In this document: positions 13,887-22,482 of the stretch, one piece after another
How positions within the stretch are numbered: position 1 is the first letter of the stretch
How the letters are laid out: every line of letters starts with the position of its first letter
IMG/VR virus record: IMGVR_UViG_3300027791_003115
Span: 1 to 30,590 of that record
Reading direction: 5' to 3' (one strand)
Source of the DNA: a virus
DNA length: 30,590 nt
Position numbers and translations under genes: made by a program
The notes under the pieces: generated by a model
What the model was told of the DNA's origin: nothing
What the model saw: the letters and a program-made list of their open reading frames with translations, nothing else
Database searches by the model: none

Positions 13887-15353
13887 TCATCCACTGTATG
13901 GATTTTCATAATTTATTTTTTCTATATTATACGGGTAATTGGCCTCTTTATAAAACTTTTTCCTTGCTCCCAGGTGTCGTTTTGCAAACTTACAACTGCT
14001 GGTAATGTCCCATATCTGCACATTATCTTTGTCTTCGGCCTTCCTTATGCCACGACCTATGCTCTGTATTACACGGACAAACGACTTGCCGGGCTCTATG
14101 AGAACAAGATTGAAAATACGAGGAATATTAATACCAACACTGGCAACTCCATATGTGGCAATAATAATTTTATTTGTTGCAGTAGATACTTCATCATATT
14201 GTTCCTTTCTATCCATGTTTTTTGTTGACCCAGATACGAAAACTGAATCATCTAGTTGTTCTTGTAATATTTGTCCTGCTGATATTCTATCAACAAGTAC
14301 TAATGTGTTGCCTGATGACGAAACATCTTTTATAGTGTTCGCTACCCATTTCATTCTGACTTTGTCTGTTGTTAACCATTTTAATTCTTCTGCGTATGTT
14401 TTGAACTGTGGGTGGTCCTGTGTTTGTAAAACATTTACATGGCAGTTTGCTAGTACACCTTTTTCTTGCAGTTCGCTGGCCTGTATCCTATGGGACACAT
14501 CACCTATGCTACATTTCAATCCCATGAATTCATAATCTGCTTTTGGAACAGTGCCTGTTAGTCCCCAACGTATACCACAGTGTGCGAATGGTCCAGTTAG
14601 CAATCTTTTAAGAACATCTGCCTTAGCCATGTGTACTTCATCTATTATTACTGTGTTAATTCCTTTTATTGCTTCTGCAAATGCTTCTGAATGTTCGTCT
14701 TTACTTTTTTTTTCCAACACGTTCAATGACTGCCACGTTGCTATTGTGTTGAACCTACCTAGCTCTTTTCTGTCACCATAGTACACTCCTACATCGAGGT
14801 TACATGCAAGGAAGTCTTCTTCTGTTTGTGTCACAAGACTTTTGTTTGGAACGATAGTCAGTGTTCTTCCATATGGCTCGACTAACTGGCATAGTGCCGC
14901 TGTGATGATTGTCTTACCTGCACCAGTGGCAATCTCTTGAATGCTCTGTGGATGTTCTATAAACTTGTTTATGGTCTCTACCTGATAGTCTCTTAATTCT
15001 ATTGACTGTCCCGCCATTGGATGAGTATCAGGCCATTTTATGTGTGACAGATAATCTTTGTCTACTGCTTTGAATTCAAAGTTGTGTTGCTCCCTCTGAT
15101 CTTCTACATCTATGTACACACCGCCCTCATCCAGTATGGGAAGTATTTGGTCAACTAGATTTAAGTAAGTTGTGCCGCCCAGTCCAAAGAACGAAACCTT
15201 ACCGTCCCATCTGCCTAGCTTTACTGCTGGAAGATGTCTAGCATATGGTATTTCGTATTTGAATTTATTAGAGAGTCTCTTCCTCCATTCGAGAGATAGG
15301 TTCTCGAACTTCACGTTCACTTCGTCTTTTATTACTAATTTACAACTGCTCAT
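13887..15353 (-). CDS. uvsW: UvsW recombination/branch-migration helicase
   Basis: A 488-residue SF2 helicase, close to T4 UvsW (about 500). An N-terminal substrate-binding domain (1-115, with 'HLPAVKLGRWDGKVSFF') precedes the helicase core. Motif Q/I region: RDYQVETINKF, then Walker A ATGAGKT (142-148). DEVH box 238-241, motif III LTGT (265-268), motif VI QSIGRGIRK near the end of domain 2. UvsW remodels branched DNA and R-loops and moves T4 from origin-dependent to recombination-dependent replication. It follows the HARP-like gene by 2 bases in one operon. Confidence 0.93.
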   Translation of the reverse strand: MSSCKLVIKDEVNVKFENLSLEWRKRLSNKFKYEIPYARHLPAVKLGRWDGKVSFFGLGGTTYLNLVDQILPILDEGGVYIDVEDQREQHNFEFKAVDKDYLSHIKWPDTHPMAGQSIELRDYQVETINKFIEHPQSIQEIATGAGKTIITAALCQLVEPYGRTLTIVPNKSLVTQTEEDFLACNLDVGVYYGDRKELGRFNTIATWQSLNVLEKKSKDEHSEAFAEAIKGINTVIIDEVHMAKADVLKRLLTGPFAHCGIRWGLTGTVPKADYEFMGLKCSIGDVSHRIQASELQEKGVLANCHVNVLQTQDHPQFKTYAEELKWLTTDKVRMKWVANTIKDVSSSGNTLVLVDRISAGQILQEQLDDSVFVSGSTKNMDRKEQYDEVSTATNKIIIATYGVASVGINIPRIFNLVLIEPGKSFVRVIQSIGRGIRKAEDKDNVQIWDITSSCKFAKRHLGARKKFYKEANYPYNIEKINYENPYSG

Positions 15354-15355
15354 TT

Positions 15356-16705
15356 TTAAAGTTTCACTATTATATGATCATGCCAATCCCAACTACTCGG
15401 TTGGTGATCACTATAATACAACTTTTTTGGAAGATTTTCAAGCATTCTTTTTAAGTTGTCTGTGCCTGTGGCATAATAACCACCGCCCAGTGCAACCAAT
15501 GATGCCTTTGGTTTTATTTTACTTTTTATCAATGCTCTTGGTATTCTGTTCCTTACAAATATAATTTTGGTATTTTGACTGATAAGTTTGAACTGTTTAC
15601 TCATTTGGTGTAGTTCGTATAAATTTTGGAAAAACTCTTGCGGACTGTCGTTGTTTATCAAGGTGGTTCTTTCAGTTGCCATTCCATCTTTATAGTCTTT
15701 AGAATACATTGGTTCCTTAACATCGAACCCCCATGAGCAATCATTCAGTATGTCAATTCCAAATGCCTTGAATGCATTCAACCATTCCCAAAAATCTTTT
15801 ACATCATCCTTCATGTGTATGTCACCACTCACAGGCATCATCAAAGGAAAGCAATCAAGCTCGAGTAGGCCTCTTACTACATCTTTCTTAGAGAATGTTT
15901 TTGAGTCAATCCATAACTTGTGGTAATCATTGTGTGCAATCTTGTGACCTATCTCTGTTTCCGCACTTACATCAATACCGCTAGTTGGTATGTAAAAGTT
16001 CTTCAATGAATCTACTTGATGCAGAGCTGGCATCTCTTTTATGTGTTGATCCCAGTATGCCTGTAATGATTCAGGAGCATCACTCAACACTACTTCATCT
16101 CCTATTACTTTTGCAGACGGTTTTCGATGTCCTATGATCTCTTTCTTTATCTCTTCGTAATCTTTCAATAGGGTGTTGTCACTAAATTTAAAATCATATC
16201 TCACTGCAATAAGAGTTAGATAGTAGGCAGTAACATCACAGTGTAGGAAAGTCCATAGCTTTCTATCACCGTCATACTGGTTATAACCCGCTGGCATGTC
16301 ACGTTTGTCCTTCATGCAACGTATAAGTTGTATGACTTTCTTGTTGTAAGGAAATTTCATTTCTATTCTATCAATGTTGTCATCGTCTGTGTATTTCTCT
16401 ATACTCTTGTCAAAACTGATTACACGAAACTCGTCCTCGTATTCTGGTTTGTCAAGTAGTGATTTGATATCCATGCTGTGGGCCTGGAACTTTGTAAGGT
16501 ATCTTTTGAGTATCACTAATGCTAATCTGGCCTGTTTCTCTGTCCATGCATACTGTGATTCTGCTAAAGATCTCACTGTTTCGTAATCCTTGGGGTGTGG
16601 TTTGATTTGGCTTTTTAGAGTCGCTTGGGGATCTGACCAAAAATAATCATTATATGCTAGTATTTTAAGTGCTTCGTTAATTGTTTTTGGCATATCTGTG
16701 TGCAT
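15356..16705 (-). CDS. HARP-domain-like protein, probable UvsW partner
   Basis: A 449-residue protein. Residues about 113-175 ('RIEMKFPYNKKVIQLI', later DGDRKLWTF) resemble the HARP domain of SMARCAL1-type annealing helicases: short strands, Y-x3-[VL]-I, then K-x-W-x-F. No Walker motif is present, so it is not an ATPase. The rest has helices at 40-72 and several mixed segments with no recognised motif; near the C-terminus 'PKASLVALGGGYYATGTDN' looks nucleotide-fold-like. It is the first gene of the operon from the promoter at 16740-16767, 2 bases before UvsW. A split architecture, with DNA-structure recognition in this protein and the motor in UvsW, is inference. M5 is an alternative start. 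Confidence 0.6.
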   Translation of the reverse strand: MHTDMPKTINEALKILAYNDYFWSDPQATLKSQIKPHPKDYETVRSLAESQYAWTEKQARLALVILKRYLTKFQAHSMDIKSLLDKPEYEDEFRVISFDKSIEKYTDDDNIDRIEMKFPYNKKVIQLIRCMKDKRDMPAGYNQYDGDRKLWTFLHCDVTAYYLTLIAVRYDFKFSDNTLLKDYEEIKKEIIGHRKPSAKVIGDEVVLSDAPESLQAYWDQHIKEMPALHQVDSLKNFYIPTSGIDVSAETEIGHKIAHNDYHKLWIDSKTFSKKDVVRGLLELDCFPLMMPVSGDIHMKDDVKDFWEWLNAFKAFGIDILNDCSWGFDVKEPMYSKDYKDGMATERTTLINNDSPQEFFQNLYELHQMSKQFKLISQNTKIIFVRNRIPRALIKSKIKPKASLVALGGGYYATGTDNLKRMLENLPKKLYYSDHQPSSWDWHDHIIVKL

Positions 16706-16739
16706 TTTAGATTCCGGTAAATTAGATAATTATTAGTAT

Positions 16740-16767
16740 ATTATAGCATACTTGGTAATATAGTCAA
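16740..16767 (-). promoter_or_regulatory. sigma70-like early promoter of the UvsW operon
   Basis: On the minus strand TTGACT (16767-16762), a 16-base spacer and TATAAT (16745-16740) match the -35/-10 consensus at 11 of 12 positions. It sits 35 bases before the ATG at 16705 and should drive the minus-strand genes down to about 9.2 kb. It lies within the 64-base divergent gap before the SprT-like gene. I see no equally clear promoter in the plus direction there. Confidence 0.8.
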
Positions 16768-16769
16768 CC

Positions 16770-17252
16770 ATGAAAAAAATAAAGAAGAAAAAATACAGCC
16801 AAAGGAAAATATTACAGATCAAGTTAGAAAATACTCTGACTAGACGCAAGAATATCACAGGATTCAAACCCACAGTATCACTTGCAAACTACTGGTTCAA
16901 TCAGTTGAACACAGGATTATTCAACAGTAAATTACCAACTGTTCCTCTTTATATCTTGAGAATGACCGGGGACTGGGGAAGATGCTGGGCCAATTGGGAT
17001 AATAGGAAGTGCAGGAAAGGTACATTTGATCAGAGTGTGATCCCGTATGGTAAATGTGAAATTGATTTTGCTATAGAACTACATTCAAAATATCCTACAT
17101 GGAGAGACTTCATTGAGACACTGGCACATGAGATGGTGCACCTATACCAAATGACTATAATACAAGATCCGTATTCAAATCACAACGCTAACTTCTTTGC
17201 CTTTAGAAATAAATTTAGATTAGCAGGATTAAATCTTTCAAGAACTGGTTAG
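16770..17252 (+). CDS. SprT-like zinc metalloprotease
   Basis: A 160-residue protein. HEMVH (H120, E121, H124) is the zinc-binding HExxH motif, and NHNANFFAF (137-145) gives the third-ligand region seen in SprT ('GH...F'). The N-terminus is very Lys-rich (MKKIKKKKYSQRK), suitable for DNA contact. SprT/Spartan proteins cleave proteins crosslinked to DNA; phage versions are common in marine T4-like genomes, though their targets are not known. It is divergent from the UvsW operon and overlaps the convergent gene at 17238 by 15 bases. A DNA-repair role fits the neighbouring UvsW and endonuclease III. Confidence 0.85.
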   Translation: MKKIKKKKYSQRKILQIKLENTLTRRKNITGFKPTVSLANYWFNQLNTGLFNSKLPTVPLYILRMTGDWGRCWANWDNRKCRKGTFDQSVIPYGKCEIDFAIELHSKYPTWRDFIETLAHEMVHLYQMTIIQDPYSNHNANFFAFRNKFRLAGLNLSRTG

Positions 17253-18008
17253 TACAGTATCTTCAAACTCTTTGTAACTTATAACATTACTGTTCCCTAG
17301 GTCGGTGCCTGTCTGTAGGTAATGTAAGTACTCCGGAGGATCATCATGTACCACAGTGTAATTTACATAAGGCCTCATCTTAAGCATGTCTCTGAATTGC
17401 TTCAGCCATCCGTTCATTATGTCTCCGCCGTTTCTTTCACCATAGTTCTCTGTGTCTTGATAGATGTTGTTTAGTTCACCCGATCCATATTCTCTGAAAT
17501 CGTATCCCACTAGGTAGATGTTCTTGTGTCCGTGTACTCCTGCTGTCCAGAATGACGAAGAGCCGGTCACCCAGTGCGGGTTATTTGGTATCAGATGTAG
17601 GTATGGAGGTCCGCCCCTAGGGTGTCTATTCACTTCCAATGAAGGTGCATAATGCATCGATTTCTCGTACACTTTCTCTTTAACCATTTCTAGCGTTATT
17701 GGAGAATCAACAGAAAAAATAAAGTCAGGCATGAAATCTCTGTACAGTGCATTGCACCCGTATGTCTGTCCTGAGGCTTTGAGTTTAGCCAGGTCAAAGC
17801 CTTTACGTGAAGGGCCATTTCCTATACAGTATGCGTTGCCGTGTGGTTTTGCTTTTACTCTGTCTTCGTAGAAAGCAGTCTCTTGTATCCTTTCTCCCTT
17901 ACGTATTATGAGATGTGTGTTGACTGTCTCGCCCTGATACTGTTGCCACTCTATAGGCTCGATTGGTGTTGGGCCACCAATTGTTTTACCGTTAATTGTT
18001 ATTGCCAT
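17238..18008 (-). CDS. MptE/DUF115-like Rossmann protein, putative sugar transferase
   Basis: A 256-residue protein. After about 65 N-terminal residues, 'CIGNGPSRKGFDLAKLKAS' (about 61-79) followed by GCNALYRDFMPDFIFSVDS matches the DUF115/MptE-like fold found in glycosyltransferases of flagellin and surface-polysaccharide loci. 'TGSSSFWTAGVHGHKNIYL' with LVGYDF is also typical. The N-terminus MAITINGKTIGG resembles the start of phage structural or tail-associated proteins. It is the last gene of the minus glycan operon, and its start overlaps the stop of the GT-B-like gene at 18008. The reaction is unknown; nucleotide-sugar transfer is the best guess. Confidence 0.6.
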   Translation of the reverse strand: MAITINGKTIGGPTPIEPIEWQQYQGETVNTHLIIRKGERIQETAFYEDRVKAKPHGNAYCIGNGPSRKGFDLAKLKASGQTYGCNALYRDFMPDFIFSVDSPITLEMVKEKVYEKSMHYAPSLEVNRHPRGGPPYLHLIPNNPHWVTGSSSFWTAGVHGHKNIYLVGYDFREYGSGELNNIYQDTENYGERNGGDIMNGWLKQFRDMLKMRPYVNYTVVHDDPPEYLHYLQTGTDLGNSNVISYKEFEDTVLTSS

Positions 18009-18880
18009 TATAGATACTTCTCCTCTAGTCTCTTTTTAATTCTGTTCCATGGTAGCCCCTGTTGTATTTCATCTGTCCACCATTCTGTGTATGCTAACTT
18101 ATTTGCCCAGTGTTGTCTATCGGGCATGTTAGGATTGTTAATATTTTCAAATGATTTATTACCAACATCATAGCTTAGACTGGCCTCCGAAACATATACG
18201 GGTATGCCTGAGAATGCCGCGGTCATGGCAGGATTGCTTGAGTGACTTATCACTGCCCATGCTGACTTCAATCTCTCTGTAAGGTCAGTGTCGTCGTATG
18301 TGTTCCTATCTCTTTTGGGACCTACTATCTTTACATCCTTGTACTTCGCAACATCTATTGCAACGTGATTCCTAGGATGCGGTCTGACTACAATCGGTTT
18401 ACTGGTGTACTTCCTTATCTCTGTGATCTGCTGGTTGAACCATGATGACATAGGAGGGTTGTTCCTCCACTGGTGACTGTTTGTGTGTTGTCCGCATAAT
18501 ATTATGTTATTGCCTGTCTGCTTCCATGGCTTCATTTCTATGCCAAACTTTTTCCAACGGTTTGCATCTACGCTGTCGTTAGCAAAGTCGGCTTCTCTGT
18601 TAACACCATTGATTCCTATCTTCCATGTCTCGTTTCTTTTTATGCCGCCCACTTCTATCACAACGACAGGTTTATTTTTATTCCTATAGGAATTCCATAT
18701 GTTACGATACTTTGCCATTCTACCCTGCCATAACACCGACCATATAACAGCAACATCACACTGTCCGTCGTCCTTGTTGACAAACACAGTGTCCCCTGCC
18801 TGCCTCATACTTTTTATAAATGCCTCGAACACAGGCTTAGAATTTAATGGTCCATAATCTGTAAAGCAACTTACTTTCAT
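18008..18880 (-). CDS. capsule-type GT-B-like protein (paralogue A)
   Basis: A 290-residue protein. The second half has PIVVRPHPRNH (about 168-178), AWAVISHSSNPAMTAAFSGIP (about 211-231), then PDRQHWANKLAYTEWWTDEI. The same R-x-[HK]-P, (V/I)(S/T)xxSx(A/P)...(G)(I/V)P and 'LAYxxWxxxEI' pattern recurs in three more genes here (21499, 23316, 26722). Similar motifs occur in capsular polysaccharide proteins of the KpsC/KpsS and CDP-glycerol transferase type, where the conserved His/Ser region binds the nucleotide donor. It overlaps neighbours by 1 and 4 bases. It probably adds a sugar or polyol phosphate to a surface glycan. Confidence 0.65.
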   Translation of the reverse strand: MKVSCFTDYGPLNSKPVFEAFIKSMRQAGDTVFVNKDDGQCDVAVIWSVLWQGRMAKYRNIWNSYRNKNKPVVVIEVGGIKRNETWKIGINGVNREADFANDSVDANRWKKFGIEMKPWKQTGNNIILCGQHTNSHQWRNNPPMSSWFNQQITEIRKYTSKPIVVRPHPRNHVAIDVAKYKDVKIVGPKRDRNTYDDTDLTERLKSAWAVISHSSNPAMTAAFSGIPVYVSEASLSYDVGNKSFENINNPNMPDRQHWANKLAYTEWWTDEIQQGLPWNRIKKRLEEKYL

Positions 18881-19746
18881 CTGTTCTTCCAGTAGTCTAT
18901 TTTTTTTAGTTCCGGTGTTTTTCTTATGTCATCTGCCTTGGAACTTTTTGAATCTTTACGGTCGCCTTTGAAGTGATCTATGTACTGTCCAAGTTCACTG
19001 TTTACGAACACATGATGACCCTTCACTCCTTTTGAATAGCCTATGTCATGTACTTTTGCTGAATGCTTCTGTCTGTATTTTTTTGTTAGGTGCCAGAACA
19101 CATATGAATCGTGCCATTCCAAAAGTTCAAATATATCTGCAGATGTGTAAAGTTTTTCCCAGTCATTGACAAAATTTTGTACCAAGCTGTGTTTCATGTT
19201 GTAACATACAAGTCCACACTCAGGATATTTGTTACTACCACGATCATTTTCTCTGTCTAGATACGTCACTAGTGTATCGTTAGGACATATGCTTTCTATA
19301 AATTGCATAGGTATATCTCGGAATGTGTATGTATCGTCATCTATCCATATCACGTAATCGTAGTCTGTATAAGACTTTACAGCATGTGTTACGCAAGACA
19401 CTTTATAACTGAACTTGACTGCGTCCCACAGATATGATTCTTTCTTTGCATCAAGCCCGCCTTCTGTTGCTAACCTAGGCGAACGCCTCACTCCTCCTGG
19501 TATTTCGTTCAGTTTTCCCATCGCGACAGGATCATTTTTGTAGTGCTCTCGGAACTTTTGCAGTCCTGTGTTTGCTTTGTCTATGTCTATCCATGTCACA
19601 TCGTGTTCAAAATCTGTAGGTTTCTGACCTTGATAGTACACTGTAACATCGGCACCTATCCACCTGTCCAACACAGACTGAACCATCCTTTTTGCATACC
19701 TGTCCCAATTGCCTGGTTTGAAGGTTGTTATTACTTTGTATATCAT
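18877..19746 (-). CDS. GT-A-fold glycosyltransferase
   Basis: A 289-residue protein beginning MIYKVITTFKPGNWDRYAKRM, a beta strand and nucleotide-sugar-binding start. WIDDDTYT (about 134-141) holds the D-x-D metal motif of GT-A enzymes. 'NKYPECGLVCYNMKHSLVQ' and 'ELLEWHDSYVFWHL' fit acceptor-binding parts. No membrane segment, so a cytoplasmic enzyme acting on a lipid- or protein-bound acceptor. It overlaps AsnB and the paralogue A gene by 4 bases each. The sugar donor cannot be told. Confidence 0.7.
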   Translation of the reverse strand: MIYKVITTFKPGNWDRYAKRMVQSVLDRWIGADVTVYYQGQKPTDFEHDVTWIDIDKANTGLQKFREHYKNDPVAMGKLNEIPGGVRRSPRLATEGGLDAKKESYLWDAVKFSYKVSCVTHAVKSYTDYDYVIWIDDDTYTFRDIPMQFIESICPNDTLVTYLDRENDRGSNKYPECGLVCYNMKHSLVQNFVNDWEKLYTSADIFELLEWHDSYVFWHLTKKYRQKHSAKVHDIGYSKGVKGHHVFVNSELGQYIDHFKGDRKDSKSSKADDIRKTPELKKIDYWKNR

Positions 19747-21497
19747 AATTTTATTTTATATTTTTTTATCCAGTCGTTAATTATCCATGCTGGCACAAGT
19801 GCCTTGCCTGCTTTCTGACTGGTCTTTACGATATCAAGACCGCCCTCGCCTGTTAATGCTTTGTTGTAAAAGTCAAGTAGTCTTGTGCTAGTAGCTTTTG
19901 TTAACCAATACCCCAGTGGCACTGTCCATCCTGTCTTTTCTTTTTTAATAATGAAACCCGGCAAATGATTTAGATATGCTTTTTTAGTTGGCATTTTTGT
20001 ATTTGCTTTGTTGCCTCCTATTTTATCCGAGACCGGTATACTCATACAGTACTCCATGAACATCTTTGTTGCTAAGGGGAATCTACCTTCCATGCCATAT
20101 GCCATTCCAAATTTATCATTCCTGTTAAAGAATTCCTCGGGTACCTGTGTGACACAATCCAGCGCCATGTATGAAGCTACCGGATCCTCAGGATTCCATA
20201 GGTCATCCGGATAACATTTTTTAAGTTCTTCACACACTTGTTCTCTTGATAGTGTTGCACCCATTGTAGTGCCTGAGATTGGACGTTTGATCCTCTGCAC
20301 CCATAAAGCTAAAACATCGTCCCATGACTCCAATTGTTCTTTACCTATCATTTTTTTAAGATAATCCGGTTGTCTCATCTTCCAGTACTTGGGATATCCA
20401 CCCAATATCTCATCTCCCATGTCTCCGGCCATTGTCACTACAATACCGTTGTCATGCAGAACTTTATTGGTGTAACAGTACATGGCAATGCTTTGGTTGT
20501 ACATGGGTTGCTCCATGTAGTATATTGAATCATCCCAACTGTCTATGATATTGTCTGGTGTGATCTTAACAACTGTGTGATTGTAGCCTTCTACCTTTGC
20601 CAGTTTCTCGGCCGCATCGGCATCGCTGTTGAAGTTTTCTTCTGTGATAATATTGGGTTTCATCTTGTTCGTAAACGTTACTGCAGGTCCACTTATCATG
20701 TTTAGTTCATGTGCAATAAGACTTGAGTCCAGGCCGCCACTTAAGAACACCCCTATCTTTCTTTTTCCTATGCTACACATCTTCACAGTCTTCCTGGCCA
20801 TGTCTTTAAATTCCTTAGCGTTGAACTTGTGATTGCTTGTTGGCTTTATGAATACTCTTTTTGTTTCTACAAATTTTTTATTTTTGATATCGTAAACTTT
20901 AGTCTCCCCTGCTAACAATTTCTTTATCCCGCTGAACACAGTATTACGTGTGGCATTGATACCGGTCCATGCAAGACAACTCATGGCCAGCTGATTAATA
21001 GTACGTGCATTTGGCACCTTTTCCAACATGCCCTTTATCTCTGATCCAAACACTAATCCCTCGTCTATCTCTGCATAGTAAACAGGTTTTATACCTGCAT
21101 GATCTCTGCTCAATGTGATTTTGTTCTCATCAATTTCATAATATGCAAACCCATGCATGGAGTCTATCTCATCAATAAAGTTTAACCCAAACTTGTCTAA
21201 CCCCCAAGCAAGTAGCTCTGTGTCGCAACCAGTCGTGTCGGCAAAGTCTTTATATTTTTCTTTTAGTTCGTAGTAGTTGAATATCTCTCCGTTGTACACA
21301 AGCATGTTGCCCTTGGGGGTCTTCCATGGCTGTTGTGACTGATCGGGTGATGCCATTATACTTAAAAGATTGTGTCCTAGCGTGACTGTGTCAGATGTCC
21401 AAACACTCTCTCCATCTGGTCCTCTGTGCTTACAAATGTCTATGAAGCTTTGTATAAACTCAGGATCCTTTGCTGTTATTCCGTATATCCCACACAT
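19743..21497 (-). CDS. asnB: asparagine synthetase (glutamine-hydrolysing), AsnB type
   Basis: A 584-residue two-domain protein of normal length. The glutaminase domain begins MCGIYG with the N-terminal Cys nucleophile, HRGPDG (24-29), NGEIFN (69-74) and D92 in GCDTELL. The synthetase domain has the PP-loop SGGLDSS (253-259) and GDMGDEILGGY. One oddity: where E. coli AsnB has HERLSIVD, with Arg49 contacting glutamine, this protein has GHNLLSIM, with Leu44 at that place. In glycan loci AsnB-like enzymes may amidate sugars (as in WbpS-type proteins) rather than make asparagine. Its place in the middle of the glycan operon favours that (inference). A plain asparagine supply is the alternative. 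Confidence 0.9.
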   Translation of the reverse strand: MCGIYGITAKDPEFIQSFIDICKHRGPDGESVWTSDTVTLGHNLLSIMASPDQSQQPWKTPKGNMLVYNGEIFNYYELKEKYKDFADTTGCDTELLAWGLDKFGLNFIDEIDSMHGFAYYEIDENKITLSRDHAGIKPVYYAEIDEGLVFGSEIKGMLEKVPNARTINQLAMSCLAWTGINATRNTVFSGIKKLLAGETKVYDIKNKKFVETKRVFIKPTSNHKFNAKEFKDMARKTVKMCSIGKRKIGVFLSGGLDSSLIAHELNMISGPAVTFTNKMKPNIITEENFNSDADAAEKLAKVEGYNHTVVKITPDNIIDSWDDSIYYMEQPMYNQSIAMYCYTNKVLHDNGIVVTMAGDMGDEILGGYPKYWKMRQPDYLKKMIGKEQLESWDDVLALWVQRIKRPISGTTMGATLSREQVCEELKKCYPDDLWNPEDPVASYMALDCVTQVPEEFFNRNDKFGMAYGMEGRFPLATKMFMEYCMSIPVSDKIGGNKANTKMPTKKAYLNHLPGFIIKKEKTGWTVPLGYWLTKATSTRLLDFYNKALTGEGGLDIVKTSQKAGKALVPAWIINDWIKKYKIKL

Positions 21498-21498
21498 A

Positions 21499-22482
21499 TT
21501 ATAATCCTAATTTCTTTTTGAATCTCTTGAACACTGTACCGTCCTTTATCTCTGCCTCGGTCCATTGTTTGTAACCAAGGTCGTACACCCATTGATCCCT
21601 GTCAGGGTATTCGGGTGTTTCTATGTTTGATAGATCTTTGTTTGCTACAGGCCAAGCGAGTGCAAGATCTGAGGTAACAAAGGTAGGGATTCCACGAATG
21701 CAGGAATCGATACAGGCAGTAGAATTGTGAGTAACAACAGCATGACAATTATTCAATGCGTCCTGGTAGTTGAATCTATAATGCTTTTTTTCATCTCCCT
21801 TGAAAAACTTCTGTCCTATCACTACCTGTACATCTGCGGGGAATTCGTTTATTCTTTTCTCTATTGCGGCAACATGATTGGGGTGTGGCCTAACTATAAA
21901 TTTTCTGTCTGTCATTGGCCTCAGTTTTTCATACACATCATTAAACCACTTGATAGGATCTAGCTCGTTCATGCTCCAGTTGTCCTGTGGTTGTAGCACA
22001 AACAGTATCGGGTCTTTTTGATTTGATTTCCTCCATGGAGCGTAGTTTATATCCCAAATCTTTTTCATTTTTTCCCATCTGTCAGGGGGACTGTTGTCAC
22101 TTAAGAAGTTTCCGTTGTTCATTGGTGAGTACAGTGCCACACGCCAGTGATGATTGGCATCTGTTATTGTGTTGCCAAAGCTGGACATTATTCCACCGTC
22201 GAATGTTATTATGTGTATGCCTTTCTTCTTTGCACGTTCTACTAGGTCTCTTCTGCGTCCTTTCGTGTGGTGCATCTGGTTAGTTCCTCCGTATCCAAAC
22301 ATACATCCAATTGGTGCCGTAGGTTCCATTTCGTTTTTATCCCATGGTCCTACTTTATTTTCGTTTACAATGACCGGTTGGTCGCCACATGCCTTGATTC
22401 CCGTGGCCATGTGTTGCAGTAGATCCCAACTGGCACCTCTACGCCTGTCCTTCACTGTCCTTCTAAATATCTCAACTTTCAT
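21499..22482 (-). CDS. capsule-type GT-B-like protein (paralogue B)
   Basis: A protein of about 327 residues, the largest of the four paralogues. It shows FIVRPHPNH, then CHAVVTHNSTACIDSCIRGIP and 'PDRDQWVYDLGYKQWTEAE', the family pattern, plus a longer N-terminal half with FGYGGTNQMHH and TFDGGIMSSFGN. I prefer the ATG at 22482 because AAGGA lies 9 bases upstream; the ATG at 22488 would be only 3 bases from it. It overlaps the FkbM gene and ends 1 base before AsnB. A glycosyl or polyol-phosphate transferase role is inference from KpsS-like motifs. Confidence 0.65.
   Translation of the reverse strand: MKVEIFRRTVKDRRRGASWDLLQHMATGIKACGDQPVIVNENKVGPWDKNEMEPTAPIGCMFGYGGTNQMHHTKGRRRDLVERAKKKGIHIITFDGGIMSSFGNTITDANHHWRVALYSPMNNGNFLSDNSPPDRWEKMKKIWDINYAPWRKSNQKDPILFVLQPQDNWSMNELDPIKWFNDVYEKLRPMTDRKFIVRPHPNHVAAIEKRINEFPADVQVVIGQKFFKGDEKKHYRFNYQDALNNCHAVVTHNSTACIDSCIRGIPTFVTSDLALAWPVANKDLSNIETPEYPDRDQWVYDLGYKQWTEAEIKDGTVFKRFKKKLGL

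Noticed and set aside
14005-14535. Long open frames opposite real genes (also for example 1049-1537, 22154-22579, 27189-27521)
   Set aside because: They lie entirely antisense to genes with clear motifs and give low-complexity Ser/Cys/Leu-rich products, as expected for shadows.
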